From: Paratractidigestivibacter sp963591565
Lineage (GTDB): Bacteria > Actinomycetota > Coriobacteriia > Coriobacteriales > Atopobiaceae
Length of the DNA stretch: 20,904 bases
Reading direction: 5' to 3'
Assembly (NCBI GenBank): GCA_963591565.1
Contig: CAVAUD010000025.1
Coordinates: 1-20,904, forward strand
Shown: in pieces, positions 20,825-20,904 of the stretch
How positions within the stretch are numbered: the stretch's first letter is position 1
How the letters are laid out: each line of letters opens with the position of its first letter
Notes under the pieces: model-generated
The model's input: only the letters and a program-made list of their open reading frames with translations
What the model was told of the DNA's origin: nothing
The model's database searches: none
Made by a program: the position numbers and the translations under genes

Positions 20825-20904
20825 CAAAAACTGACCCCGCGACCCCCGTCTAAGCGGTTTCGCGCACCTTAAAAACCGTGACCTCGAGGGAATAAACGCG
20901 CCAG

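Overview
The window is about 20.9 kb of GC-rich DNA (GC-ending codons throughout). Its gene content suggests an anaerobic, host-associated actinobacterium of the Coriobacteriia (Collinsella/Olsenella/Atopobium type). That placement is inference from base composition, codon use and gene families, because no rRNA or other strong marker is present. I see no prophage, insertion sequence, CRISPR array or rRNA operon; the window looks chromosomal.

Layout. Positions 1-155 hold the 5' end of an unidentified minus-strand gene whose start region is tandemly duplicated. Then on the plus strand come an orphan radical SAM protein (408-1868), an EF-G-like translational GTPase (2098-4173) and a CNNM/CBS-pair membrane protein (4424-5776). 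A tight plus-strand set follows (5869-11574): a protein with a domain like the N-terminus of cyanophycin synthetase, a YtxH-like membrane protein, a PRC-barrel protein, and a domain-permuted GH3 glycosidase anchored at both ends. A 314-bp gap (11575-11888) holds a long inverted-repeat element and a terminator. Next are lemA and tRNA-Ser(UGA) on the minus strand, tadA and a small winged-helix protein on the plus strand, then a lactate-permease-family transporter and an RlmI-type rRNA methyltransferase on the minus strand. A phosphodiesterase/nucleotide pyrophosphatase (plus), a DEAD-box helicase (minus) and metA (plus) follow. A second long inverted-repeat element ends the window (20700-20824).

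How the genes fit together. Several are RNA/translation housekeeping genes (EF-G-like, tadA, tRNA-Ser, rlmI, DEAD helicase). metA supplies acylated homoserine for methionine, and residue Glu111 predicts acetyl-CoA as donor. The permease suggests lactate exchange. The 5869-11574 set looks like one transcription unit devoted to an envelope process that I cannot name.

Signals beyond genes. (1) A sharply bounded nonamer, CTTCTCGCC/GGCGAGAAG, occurs 15 times on both strands, in genes and between them. (2) Two intergenic hairpin elements (11614-11722 and 20700-20824) have unrelated outer arms but share an inner GAGTAGCCG stem. (3) Two extended -10 octamers recur upstream of genes: GGTAGAAT twice and GCTATACT three times. 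All counts were made by eye.
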